The translations under genes were made by a program, and so were the position numbers. The notes under the pieces are model-generated. The model was not told where the DNA came from and ran no database searches. It saw only the letters and a program-made list of their open reading frames with translations. Positions 8,998 through 18,469 of a stretch of DNA of 64,000 nt are shown here, in pieces (the stretch's first letter is position 1; each line of letters begins with the position of its first letter). This stretch comes from JBEVJK01 sp963791325 (lineage in GTDB: Bacteria; Pseudomonadota; Alphaproteobacteria; Rhizobiales; Rhizobiaceae). The DNA lies in NCBI GenBank assembly GCA_963791325.1, contig CAWBRU010000022.1, forward strand, positions 1 to 64,000. Reading direction: 5' to 3'.

Positions 8998-9866
8998 TCA
9001 GCCCTTGACGGCGCCGAAGGAGAGTCCGCGCACGAGATGCTTCTGGACGATGAAGGCGAAGATCATGATCGGGATGCACGCGAGTGAAGCCGGCGGCGCT
9101 GATCTCGCCCCAATAGGTGTTGTACTGCGTGACGCGACCGGCAATGCCAATCGGCAGCGTCTGCGATCTGCTCGGTCAGCGTGAGGATGAGCGCAAGCAG
9201 GAATTCGTTCCACGAGATGATCAGGCAGAAGATCGCGGTCGCCGCAAGGCCCGGCCGAGCAAGCGGCAGCGCGACCCGCAGGAAGGCGCCCCAGCGAGTG
9301 TCGCCGTCGACCATCGCCGCCTCCTCGAGCTCGACCGGCAAGTCCTGGAAATAGCTCTTCATCATCCAGGTAGCGAAGGGCAGGTTGAATGCCGTGTAGG
9401 CGATGACCACCGCAGGTCTTGGTGTTGAGCATGCCGAGATAGTTGAAGAAGATGTAGAGGGGAATGATGGTCACGATTGGCGGCATCATGCGCGTCGAGA
9501 GAATCCAGAACGAGATCTGGTAGCGCCACTCGCCCGGGATAGCTGAAAACGGGCAAGCGCATAGCCGGCCATCGTGCCGAAGACGAGCGAAACGATCGTT
9601 GTCGACGACCGCGATAATGAGGCTGTTCAGCGCGTAAATCGAGGAACGGCCGTTCGACGAAGGCCGCATAGTAGTGCTTCAGGGTGGGCGTGAAGTCGAA
9701 CCAGACCGGCGGTACCGCGAAGATATCGATGTCGTATTTGAAGGAGTTGACTGCGAGTCCAGTAGACGGGAAACAGCGTACCAGACGAGGGCAATCGACG
9801 ATCGACGACGTAGGCACGCCGAAGCGGAGAGCTCTTTTGCGTTCGGCTGCTTGATCGAGTTGCCAT
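8998..9866 (-). pseudogene. ABC transporter permease (MalG/UgpE type), frameshifted
   Basis: Homologous pieces in order are VWFDFTPTLKHYYAAF, LNSLIIAVV, WRYQISFWILSTRMMPP with IPLYIFFNYLGMLNT, YTAFNLPFATWMMKSYF, the EAA loop EEAAMVDGDTRWGAFLRVAL, and the end FIVQKHLVRGLSFGAVKG. This is the order of a CUT1 second permease, about 275-290 residues with six membrane spans. At least five frame changes break it. The EAA loop docks on the ATPase encoded 4 bp downstream. Confidence 0.7.
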
Positions 9867-9875
9867 CGCTCTAGG

Positions 9876-10772
9876 TTACGCCAGCCGCATGCGCTTGATG
9901 AACCATGTGCTGAAGGATCGTCGTAACGAACAGCACGAAAAGCGAGATCGCCGCCGCATAGCCTGTCGGCGAAGCGGTAGGCGACCTGGATAGATGTAGA
10001 GGCTGAGCACCTTGGTGCGGTCGGCCGGCCCGCCGCCGGTCAGGATGAAGACGAGGTCGAATAGTCGAAGTGCATCCATGAGTGCGCAGAAGAAGCGCGA
10101 TCGGCGATGACCGGCTTCAGGAAAGGCAGCGTCAGGTCCCAGAACTGCCGCCAGGCCGAAGCGCCGTCGATCGCCGCCGCTTCATAGGGCTCGGCCGGGA
10201 GGCTCGCGAGCCCAGCGAGCATCAGCAGAAACATGAACGGCGTCCACTGCCAGACGTCGGCGACGATCACCGAGAACATGGCGAGATGCACGTCCCCAGC
10301 CCAGGCTTGGAGCGGCAGGCCGAGACTGGAACATGATCTCGTTGAGCACGCCGAATTGCGGCTCGTAGATAAGCTTCCAGGTGATCGCCACCGCGATCGG
10401 TGGCAGCATCATCGGGATCATCAGTATGGTCTTCAGGAAGTTCAGCCGACGGATGTAGCGATCGAAGAAGAAGCGCCATGCCGAGGCCGAGCAGAAACTC
10501 CGACGTCGACGGCGCAGACGGTGAACACAAGCGTGTTCCACAGGCCGACATGAAACTGCTTGTCGGTAACCAGTCCGGAGAAAATTGTCCTGCGCCGACG
10601 AACTCGCGCAGGGACGCTCGGATTCGGCGCTGATCTTTCTGCACCGCAGCCGAGAACATATAGATCGTGGGGAAGATCGTGAGCGCCAGCGAGGATGATC
10701 ATCGCAGGCGCGAGCATCAAAAGGCGAAGGTGCTTCTCCGCCCACCGCTCAAGCCCGGACCCGAGCTCGCAT
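9876..10772 (-). pseudogene. ABC transporter permease (MalF/UgpA type), frameshifted
   Basis: Pieces in order include RWAEKHLRLLMLAPAMIIL, VGLWNTLVFTVCAV, FLKTILMIPMMLPPIAVAIT with WKLIYEPQFGVLNE, VIVADVWQWTPFMFLLMLAG, the EAA loop YEAAAIDGASAWRQFWDLTL, and DLVFILTGGGPADRT before a final membrane span. These belong to a CUT1 first permease of about 300 residues. At least five frame changes occur. The probable start is the ATG at 10,772, itself one frame off the downstream coding. It lies 9 bp before the second permease. Confidence 0.7.
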
Positions 10773-10941
10773 GGGCTCCGCGACGGGTATTGGCAAATCC
10801 ACGAGCCAGCTGCTCTCTTTTCTTCAGGACCGGACGGGACTCAGGAGACGTCTCACGGCCGCGCCGTTGTCACCACCCCAGCGAAGTCGGGAGCGGGATC
10901 TTCGCGCCCGCTCCCGGTTAGCGAGAAAACGCTGTCAGCGC

Positions 10942-12194
10942 CTATTTGATGCCGATGATCTTCTCGACAGCGGCTTGAGCGTTCTGCGAGCGCCTCATCC
11001 GGGGTTTCGGTGCCGGCGACGGCCTTGGACAGCTCGATCCCAAGCGCGTTTTCGATCTCCGGCCACTTCGGATGGCGTGGTCGGGGAGTCGAGGCTTGGA
11101 TCGCCTTCATCAAGGTCGGATAGTGTCGGAACTTCTCCTGCGAGGTCAGATCTGGATCGGTGAAAGTAGACGTACGGACCGGCGGATTGCCGCGCGTCGC
11201 GGAGATCTTGATTTGATCCGGCAGAGGTCGCCCAGACCATGAAGTCGAAGGCTTCCTGCTTGTTTTTGGCGGCGGCCATGATGCCCATGGTCCAGTGGCC
11301 TATCTCCGAGCTCCCTGGCTTTGTTCCGGACGGAATCAGGGAATAGGTAATCTTCCCGACCATCTTGCTCTGGCTCGGATCCTCGAAGGTCGCGACCCAG
11401 TTGGGCCAGTTGATCGACGAGGCGGCGGTCCCGGCGGCGAGCGCACGTCCGACTTCGTCGGCCTGATAGCTCTCAACCCCAGGCGGAGCTGTCGCCTTCA
11501 AGGCCATGAAGGTCTTCATGGCCTGCTTGGCTTCCGGCGTGTCGATCGTGACTTTTGTACGATCGGCGTTGAACAGATTGGCGCCGTAGGACCAGAAGAT
11601 CGGCATGAAGTCGGCGACTACAGGGTTACCTTGGCCGCCTCGGAAGACATAGCCGAAGTACCGACCGCCACCCTGGTCAGTGAGCACCTTGGCCGCCTTG
11701 AGCACGTCGTCCCAAGTCTTTGGGCTATCGACGCCCGCCTCCTTGTATTTGGCGGCGTCGAAGAAAAACATCTGCGCGTTGCCGACGTAGGGCAGGCAGA
11801 CATACGGGCCTTTGTCGTACGGGTTCCGGCAGATGGCGAGCGACTTCGATAGAAAGTCGCTGTCCGGTCCGGTCATCCCGGCCTTCTGGAAATAAGGCGT
11901 CAGGTCTTCCAGATGCCCGTTCTCGGCAAAGAACGGAATCCAAGGATCGTCCATCAGGATGATATCGAAGACGCCCGACTTTGTTTGTCCGGCGTTTGCG
12001 GCCTTCTCGAAGAGATCGTTGTACGGCGCCTGGACGACCTCGACCTTGATGTTCTATCCTCCGTAGTCGGCGGCGGCAGCTCGAAGTCGATCGCCCTCGC
12101 TGCCGGACGGTACGAGGACCGTGATATCGGCCGAGGCTTCAGTCGCAATCAGCGACGACAGCGCCAGGGCCGCCGCGAGAAGCAGTTTCCTGAT
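10942..12194 (-). pseudogene. ABC transporter substrate-binding protein (family 1), nonsense and frameshift
   Basis: A long in-frame segment (about 11,960-11,200) reads as a type 1 sugar-binding protein (MDDPWIPFFAENGHLEDL, TWDDVLKAAKVLTDQGGG, WPNWVATFEDPSQSKMVGKI, IGHWTMGIMAAAKNKQEAFDF). The N-terminal part upstream is in the same frame with a signal peptide (RKLLLAAALALSSLIATEA) but carries a TAG stop after AAADYGG (about 12,055). The codon at the start position, 5 bp after a strong GGGAGG ribosome site, is ATC rather than ATG. The C-terminal part shifts frame several times and ends AVEKIIGIK at 10,942. First gene of the importer operon. Confidence 0.75.
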
Positions 12195-12418
12195 TGGTTC
12201 CTCCCTATTGCTTGCTGGTAAAAGGCCACTCCCTCCCCCTTGGCCGTACCCGATCCGAGCACAGTGGCGTCTTCGTGGCCTCAGCTACTCATGCCTGTAC
12301 GAATGCAGCGACAATGATCTCAGCGACTAACACAGGCGCGCCGATCGACCGCGGTGAAGGGTCAAGGAACGATCCCCTTTGAGACATTCGTGCTTGGCCC
12401 AGCAATGACTGTTGTGGG

Positions 12419-12720
12419 TCAGAAAGCGGACGACCCCTCATAGTGTTCAAAGCGGATGCTATCGCCGCCCTCGTTCTTCACGCTGTTGACCGTGCGACTG
12501 ACGCGGTGGAATTGCAGGTCGCCGTCGAGGTTCGCCGCGAGCAGCCCCTTCGCCTCGGCCGCCGGCGTCGCCTGGTCGAGCCAGGCGTCATAGGTGGCAG
12601 GATCGAGGATCACCGGCGGCCTGGGTGATGATCGTGCAGCTCGTGACGGCGAGTTTCCTGTTGTGGGCCCACAGCCCGGCGATCGAACGCCGACCGGGTG
12701 TCAGTTTCCAGTTCTCGCCG
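12419..12720 (-). pseudogene. SRAP (YedK/HMCES-like) C-terminal remnant
   Basis: RRSIAGLWAHNRKLAVTSCT and IITQAA (about 12,710-12,620) followed in another frame by PVILDPATYDAWLDQATP and LQFHRVSRTVNSVKNEGG match the end of SOS-response-associated peptidase proteins, which crosslink to abasic sites. The catalytic N-terminal Cys2 region is missing. The stretch between CTIIT and PVILDP is also shortened, where a conserved IHDRMP segment is expected. The rest of the frame upstream is unrelated. A non-functional relic. Confidence 0.6.
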
Positions 12721-12882
12721 GAGAACAGTCGGGCGAATAGTCCGGGACGATATGTGCGGGCGCGCTTCAGCATGGCTGTTTTGATCGAGGACATGGCGGG
12801 CCTGGGTTCAGCAAAGTGCTAGTTCAATTTTGTGCCGGGTCGACAGCGGTTCGCCCTCGAGAGCGGAACGTCAACGATTTGT

Positions 12883-13052
12883 GATACTGTGGAAAAAGTC
12901 CCTGATTGGGCCAAGTAGGACGCTTCTTCAAGAAAACCGTTCCGTCAGGAGTTAGACTTTGATCACGAATTCCGAGATATGCTTTATTAGGAAATGAGTT
13001 TCTCTCCCCGATCCATACTTTGCCTTGCGTCAGACTTTTTCAACAATATCCG
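12883..13052. repeat. MITE-like element, copy 2
   Basis: This 170-bp stretch is bounded by GATACTGTGGAAAAAGTC (12,883-12,900) and the inverse of GATATTGTTGAAAAAGTC (13,035-13,052), 16 of 18 positions matching. Size and ends agree with the element at 16-183. The interior is A+T-richer than the surroundings and non-coding. It separates the SRAP relic from the GST gene. Confidence 0.6.
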
Positions 13053-13115
13053 CTGAATGCGAACTTATAGCGGACTGGCAGCTTCCTGCGCAAAAGCGGA
13101 CGACCCTGATAGAGC

Positions 13116-13957
13116 TCAAATCGGATTGATCTGGTCGATGCAACTCGCTACCCTTTCGCCTGCAATCAGTTCGAAGAGCCAGTGTGGGTGGTCTTGGGGT
13201 GAAGGGAGGCAGGCTTGGCCACTGCTCACAGGGTTGGGTGAAAATTGCAGTGGCGCTTTCTCGACCTCGTTTGGCGACGAGGCGAAGGCGTCGCGACGGA
13301 GTTCGGCCAGCGCCGTCAGCCGGTGGACAGGAATGCCTCCACGGGCGCGATCGCGGCCTGCCACGACGGCCGGTGTGTCGAGCCGCTCCATCCAGGCCGC
13401 AACGTTGGGCGCTTCGGTAAGCGAGATGCCGGCCGCATCGCCGTAGACCAGCGTGCTACCGACGGCGAAATCGGCAAGGCTCAGCGCGCCGGCGACCCAA
13501 ACCTTGCCGGCGAGGTTGGCCTCCAGCACCGGCAGGAACTGCGCGATCTCTTTCAGGTGACCCTCGATCACGTTCTCGTCGAGGCTCTCCCATGCCGAAG
13601 CGTGACTTTAGCAGGCGCTCGAACGCGACGCGCTGCACCGCGGGTCCGAAATGCACCGCCTGCCAGTAGGACCACTGATCGATGATCGCACGCTTGCGGG
13701 GGTCGGCGGGATAAAGCCCATGCTCAGGTTTCGTGGTCGCCAGGTAGGCGTTGATTGCCCGGCTCTCCCACAACACGAAATCGCCGTCGACTAGCACCGG
13801 AACCTTGCCGTTCGGGTTGAGCGCCAGAAACTCTTTGGTCCTGTTGCCGCCCGACCGGGAGATCGACGTCGATTACCTCCAGCGCGATGGCCAGCTCGTT
13901 GGCGACCGCTCGTACGCGCATGGCGTTGGGGGAGAGGTTGGCGTTGTAGAGCTTCAT
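13116..13957 (-). pseudogene. Glutathione S-transferase, frameshifted
   Basis: The start MKLYNANLSPNAMRVRAVA is a thioredoxin-fold GST N-terminus. It continues in another frame with MLVDGDFVLWESRAINAYLA (the ESRAI glutathione-contact motif) and in a third frame with the C-terminal helical domain (FLPVLEANLAGKVWVAGALS, LADFAVGSTLVYGDAAGI). Frame changes lie near 13,830 and 13,570. The last ~50 codons do not look like GST, so the natural end is probably near 13,330. Soluble detoxification enzyme if it were repaired. Confidence 0.65.
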
Positions 13958-14234
13958 CGACCGGTTCTCTTTTTGCGGTGGCGCTACCGACGGCCTGCGC
14001 AGAGTTGTGCGGGCGACGTCGTCGCCGCGGCGATCGGACAAGGCGAACTATCTCCCGCCGGAATGGGAGAGGCAAGAGAGAGTTCTTCCAGAATGCATGA
14101 TCACCAAAGCGGCAGACTAGACAGCTCGCAAAGTGAGCTGTGCCGTGGTGACCTGTGAGGTGACCTAACCTGCCGGGATCCCCGCAATGCAGAGGCGGTC
14201 CTCCCAGAAATACCTTTAGTTTCAGCGCGTTATT

Positions 14235-14346
14235 TGGTGGGTGATGTAGGGATCGAACCTTCGACCCGCTGAATTAGGATCATGGACGCATCGTGCCGCT
14301 ATCGCTTGCTGCAGCGAGATGCGTTGATCGGTCGAGCTATGAACCC
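14235..14346 (-). tRNA. Degenerate tRNA-like sequence with internal hairpin
   Basis: Read on the minus strand, the 3' end is tRNA-like: GGGTCGAAGGTTCGATCCC (T arm with TTCGATC loop), then an acceptor strand ATCACCC, A and CCA (14,235-14,275). At the other end, GGGTTCATAGCTC resembles a tRNA 5' end with the D-arm TAGCTC. The acceptor strands pair only partly, and the middle contains a hairpin with perfect 7-bp arms (ACGCATC/GATGCGT, about 14,286-14,324), so total length is 112 nt. It is not a normal tRNA. It may be a tRNA remnant at an integration site. Anticodon not assignable. Confidence 0.35.
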
Positions 14347-14519
14347 TAGTGGCGACGGGAACTGGCGCAACACGTCCGAAAAGCTCACTTCACAAAGTCC
14401 CCAATACACGGCCAGCGTTTATATTGTGCTCGATGGTTCTAAGCGGCTAGGGACACCGCGGTGATGTCTCGATAACGCGAGTGCCGGCCCGTTTGGCTAC
14501 AACAAGAATCAACGAAGCT

Positions 14520-15300
14520 GAGCCGCGCCACGGCAGGGGCGGACACGACGGGCGATCGAAGCGTTGATCGCCCTGCGCCCCGCGACAGCCTTCCGAAAAG
14601 CCGCCGATGGTACGACCGAGGAAGTGCCGGCGACGGCGCTTCGTTTGGGCGACATCGTGATGCTGCGTCCCGGGGCGCGCATTCCGGCGGACGGAAATTC
14701 GTCGCCGGTGCAGGGTTGCTGGACGAGTTGACGATCACCGGCGGATCCATGCCCGTCAGCAAGGAGCCCGGCGGCAAGGATTTGGAGGCGACCATCAATC
14801 TCAACGGCGTACTTGAGGTTAAGATCACGAAATCCCTGGAGCAGAGCACGGTTGCGCGAATGATCGCGCTGGTGACGGAAGCGCAGGCAGCCAAGGCTCC
14901 CTCCGAAGGGTTCAGCGCCTGGTTCGGTCAGCGATATACGGTGGGTGTACTGGTGGGCGCCGTCGTCGCTCTGGGCGTTTTCTACGCGCTGGGGCAGGAC
15001 TGGGAGAGCGCGCTTTATCGCGCCGCGACACGACTGGTCGCCGCCAGCCCCTGCGCGATCGTGATATCCGTACCGGCGGCCATTCTGTCGGCACTGGCAG
15101 CAGCCGCGCGCGGCGGCGTGCTGTTCAAGGGCGCGCGGCGCTGGAGACGTTGGTGGCCGTCGACATATTCGCCTTCGATAAAACCGGAACGTTGACGACA
15201 GGACGCGCCGAAGTGACGGGATTGCAAGCTTGGGCGGAAATGAAACAGCGTTCCTGGCTGCGCTTGCCAGCGTAGAAGCCCACTCCGAGCACCACACAAA
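14520..15300 (+). pseudogene. Heavy-metal P1B-type ATPase fragment (SPC type)
   Basis: The fragment has the actuator domain (LRLGDIVMLRPGARIPADG, then LDELTITGGSMPVSKEPGGK), two membrane spans, the ion-binding motif AASPCAIVISVPAAILS, and the phosphorylation site FDKTGTLTTGRAEVTG in another frame. It then reads ETAFLAALASVEAHSEHH before similarity ends near 15,295. The first membrane helices and the ATP-binding and C-terminal parts are missing. Two frame changes are present (about 14,700 and 15,140). TGGS replaces the usual TGES, which would itself impair dephosphorylation. The SPC motif is that of cobalt/iron/zinc-type exporters, not copper (CPC). Confidence 0.7.
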
Positions 15301-15383
15301 GTTGCCGTTCGCACCGGCTTTCCTAGCCATCCCGGAACGGGAGGTCGGAATCCATCTGGGTCGCCAGATCAAGTGTCGGCGGG

Positions 15384-16205
15384 TCAAGCGAGGCTGTTGC
15401 CGGCGACAGAAGTGAACCCCCGGTGGGCGATGGCGACGACGTATTGACTCGTCGCCCGGAATCCTCGCGGGTCCTCGTTACCACTCTCAAGAATCGCCAG
15501 CAGTTCGTTACGCACGCGTTCCGCCCGTCCGAGTTTAGCGAGGATTGCGAGCCCTGCGACGGCCAAAGGATGGTCTGTTGCCTGCTGGTCCAGGAACTCT
15601 TGCGCTGAAGCGGCGGTGAAAGCTAGTTCATGTTCCTCGAGCGACAGAGTGAACCCGGATGGCTGCAACAGCCGGGTGAGCTCACCGGGGTCGTGCCACT
15701 CGAACGGCTTCGGTTGTGGGGGTGCCCCGAAGGCCAGTCTGACGGCGTCGGCTGCAGCCGAGTTCATTTTGAACAGAGTTCCGCTGGGGACCCATGCGCT
15801 CAGCGCGATGCGTCCGGTCGGTGCCAAGACGCGATCAATCTCAGCTGCGACCGCCTCGGCATCAGAGGCGAAGATGATGCCAAACACCGACAGGATGACA
15901 TCAACGCTCGCGTCAGCGAGCGGCAGCGACGCCGCCTCGCCGAGATGGAAGGTCACCTGCTTGCCCTGAAGAGCAGCTCGGTCGGCCGCGACTTGGATGA
16001 GGCGAGGAGCAGGATCGACGCCGATGACTTCCGTCCCGTACTCGGCCGCCAGAAGCGCTGCGTTCCCGGTACCGCAACCGACGTCCAAGACACGTTCGCC
16101 GGGGCGAAGTCCGGCTGCTTCGACCACAATTTTTGCCGAAGGCAATAACTGGGCGGCAATGGTCTCGTACCGGCCGAGACTCCAATCCGGCGCCGAGGGT
16201 TGCAT
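15384..16205 (-). CDS. Class I SAM-dependent methyltransferase
   Basis: This 273-residue frame is intact. The SAM-binding motif I is VLDVGCGTGNAALLAA (about residues 39-54), followed by acidic VIGVDPAP, then SLPLADASVDVILSVFG (motif II/III region) and a long C-terminal half. This is the general UbiE/MenG-like small-molecule methyltransferase fold (Methyltransf_11/25). It is transcribed divergently from a TetR gene at 16,273, with repeated GTTAC/GTAAC half-sites between them. The substrate is unknown. It is one of the intact genes in the decayed half. Confidence 0.8.
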   Translation of the reverse strand: MQPSAPDWSLGRYETIAAQLLPSAKIVVEAAGLRPGERVLDVGCGTGNAALLAAEYGTEVIGVDPAPRLIQVAADRAALQGKQVTFHLGEAASLPLADASVDVILSVFGIIFASDAEAVAAEIDRVLAPTGRIALSAWVPSGTLFKMNSAAADAVRLAFGAPPQPKPFEWHDPGELTRLLQPSGFTLSLEEHELAFTAASAQEFLDQQATDHPLAVAGLAILAKLGRAERVRNELLAILESGNEDPRGFRATSQYVVAIAHRGFTSVAGNSLA

Positions 16206-16225
16206 GTTGCTCCTCCCATCCCGCA

Positions 16226-16258
16226 GTAACGAAACGATTGTTACGTTACGACTGTTAC
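16226..16258. promoter_or_regulatory. Operator region with GTAAC/GTTAC half-sites
   Basis: Between the divergent methyltransferase and TetR genes lie GTAAC (16,226-16,230) and GTTAC at 16,240-16,244, 16,245-16,249 and 16,254-16,258. The first two form an inverted repeat with a 9-bp spacer, and the others add overlapping half-sites. This is a plausible binding region for the adjacent TetR protein, controlling both genes. Confidence 0.45.
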
Positions 16259-16272
16259 GCTACTCTGTCAAG

Positions 16273-16874
16273 ATGGGACGACCGAGAGAACACGATTTGC
16301 GACAGGCGAAGCTCTTCTCGACGCAGCGGAGCAAATCGTCGAGAATGACGGAATGGCCGGGCTGTCGGTCCGGCGCCTTGCCGATCAGGCCGGCACGAGC
16401 ACCCGAGCCGTGTACGCGGTCTTCGGGTCGAAAGAAGGCCTCATCGTCGCGCTCGGCAGACGGGCCTTCGATTTGCTCGCCCATGCGATGGACAAACTTC
16501 CCAGCAGCGATGACCCGGCCACGGACCTCGCCGAGGCAGGCGTTCGGGTATTCCGGACCCTTGTCGTCGACCATCCGGCGCTATTCAAGATCGGCGTCCA
16601 GCATCGTGACGTGCCGGCTCATCTGGTGCAGCAGTTCCGTGCCGAGGCCGAAAATGCCTGGTTCCGGCTCCGCTCGCGGTTCCAACGCCTTCAGGAGCAT
16701 CGCCTCCTTGGTGGCCGGACCATTGACGAGGCGGCCTGCCAGTTTCATGCCCTCTGCGAGGGACTTGCGGCCATCGAGTTGCGCGGGCTGCTTCCTAGCG
16801 GCCAGGAGGAGCGGCTCTGGCGCGACGCCCTCAGCGCGCTGGTCGAGGGACTTCGCCCACCGAGAGCGCAGTAG
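16273..16874 (+). pseudogene. TetR/AcrR family regulator with an N-terminal frameshift
   Basis: ATG 16,273 begins MGRPREHD, a common TetR start. From about 16,310 the TetR homology runs in another frame (EALLDAAEQIVENDGMAGLS, VRRLADQAGTSTRAVYAVFG, SKEGLIVALGRRAFDLL) through to the stop at 16,874. A single indel near 16,300 explains this. Starting at ATG 16,353 would lose the first helices. The C-terminal domain is complete (about 130 residues). If the indel is a sequencing error the gene is intact and regulates the divergent methyltransferase. Confidence 0.7.
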
Positions 16875-16921
16875 CCGCTACCCCCGCGAAGACCATGCCT
16901 CAACAGCCCGAGTTTCGGGCT

Positions 16922-17729
16922 CTACCCCGTCTGTTGGCCCAGGAAGGCCAGGCTCCTGGCGTTGAACTCAGCAACGTTTTGATAGATCGGGGTATGGGAG
17001 CAGTCTTCGAATACGATCACTTCGCTCTTGCGGATGCCATTCTTCATCGTGTCCACGAAGCGGGATCCGGTGATGGTGTCGTACCGGCCGAAGGTGATCT
17101 GCGTCGGCGCCTCGATCTTGGCGAGCTGAGCCGCGGCATCGTGGGCGATGACCGCCTCGGATTGTTGCAGGAAGGCGGCAAGCGGCTGGGCTGGTCGGCC
17201 GCGCACGAAGGACGCGAGCTCCTCGATGAGCTCGGGCCTGGCGGCATAGACATCGGGCGTGAAGCACCAAGGAAAAATGCCTTGGATGATCATCTCGGTC
17301 ACGCTGCCAAGGCCCTTGGCCATTGACTGCCAGCCTTGGACTACAACCTTGAGGTATTCGTCGGATTTCGTCCAAGCGCTGTGGAGCGACAACGATTTGA
17401 CCCGTGCGGGATGTTTGGCGGCGAGCCACATGCCGACAGCCGCTCCGAACGATAGCCCGGCGACGTGAACGCGATCCACCCCGATGGCGGCGATGAAGGC
17501 TGCCATATCGTCAGCAAAGAGCTCGGTCGAATAGGTCCCGGCTCGGCTTTTCGCTTTCGCCAGCGCCGCGCGGGTCGACCGAGATACAGGTGAACTGCTT
17601 AGCGTAGTCCTCGACCTGAAAGGCATAGCATGCGTTGTCGGCAGCAAGGTAGGGGATCAATAGCAGCGGTTCGCCGGTGCCCTGCTGCTCGTAGTTGATG
17701 GTGATGTTGTTGGCCTTGATCTTCGGCAT
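16922..17729 (-). pseudogene. Alpha/beta hydrolase, one frameshift
   Basis: The start MPKIKANNITINYEQQGTGE with LLLIPYLAADNACYAF and SVDPRGAGESEK is the N-terminal half of an alpha/beta hydrolase. After a frame change near 17,560 come the nucleophile elbow VAGLSFGAAVGMWLA (Ser), the acid in QITFGRYDTITG (Asp) and the His in DCSHTPIYQNVAEF. The triad is complete, total about 268 residues, normal for the family. A single inserted or lost base separates the two halves. Substrate unknown; esterase, lactonase or haloperoxidase-like activity are all possible. Confidence 0.7.
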
Positions 17730-17845
17730 GGCGGTTCCTCTCTTTGAGTTGGGAACACCTTATAGCCGAGGGGGCCGGGGCTGGCGTGAGCTATCGCTAC
17801 CAACGCCGACGCCCCGGGACGTAGCAGTCATTATCGCACGACTCT

Positions 17846-18058
17846 TTGCTGCCGGCGAGCGCTCATTATTCCGGGGGGAATGAGATCGCTATCGTGCACG
17901 GCGAGGAGTATGGCCGACGGCGCGTGACCGTGCGGCTTCAAGGCTACGATATCCCGATCACGACATGGGACGAGTATGTGGACCTCGTCGCCAAGCGCGA
18001 GCCGGCGAAGCAGCCGAAGCGCAAGCGGCCCTGCTTGACAGCGCAAACTGTTTTTTAA
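17846..18058 (+). CDS. Short hypothetical protein
   Basis: A 70-codon frame reads NEIAIVHGEEYGRRRVTVRL, then QGYDIPITTWDEYVDLVAKR and a lysine/arginine-rich tail. The composition looks coding, but the start (TTG) is weak and no family is recognised. It may be the remains of a longer plasmid- or phage-type gene. Confidence 0.3.
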   Translation: MLPASAHYSGGNEIAIVHGEEYGRRRVTVRLQGYDIPITTWDEYVDLVAKREPAKQPKRKRPCLTAQTVF

Positions 18059-18211
18059 CCTTTGCGGCAACGGGGCGGGAACCGCCAAAGTTGGCGGGAG
18101 TTGGCTTAGTGCTGCTCCTTGTTAACGGAGAGAGTAGCTGCAAGGGCTGCCGGCGGCTTGGTTACAACTCCATACCTAAAGGGCTGCCGGCCCTGCGGTG
18201 CGGAGGAGTAC

Positions 18212-18469
18212 ATGCTGTCTAAGGCAAGGCATCGGATCGAAGTTCATGTGAGCTTGGAACGCGGCGAGCCATTTGCGAGAGCAGATCGCCTCCCGATCGG
18301 GGCCGGCGTTGATCATCCTCGACAAAGTTGGTGGTGCGATGGCGAGCCGAAGGAGGTTCTAAGCATCGCGTCGGCCGAGGCTGACCGGCTCGGCCTGCCG
18401 TTTGAAGTTGAGGTGGATGATGACGTTGAGTGGCAGGAAAGCTGGAATCAGCACTGCGAGCTCGGCTGA
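18212..18469 (+). CDS. Hypothetical protein, 85 residues
   Basis: ATG 18,212 is preceded by a good ribosome site (GGAGGAG, 5 bp upstream). The product (MLSKARHRIEVHVSLERGEP and so on) is acidic at the C-terminus with a VEVDDDVEWQESWNQH stretch. I recognise no family. The strong ribosome site and coherent composition support a real small gene. Confidence 0.45.
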   Translation: MLSKARHRIEVHVSLERGEPFARADRLPIGAGVDHPRQSWWCDGEPKEVLSIASAEADRLGLPFEVEVDDDVEWQESWNQHCELG

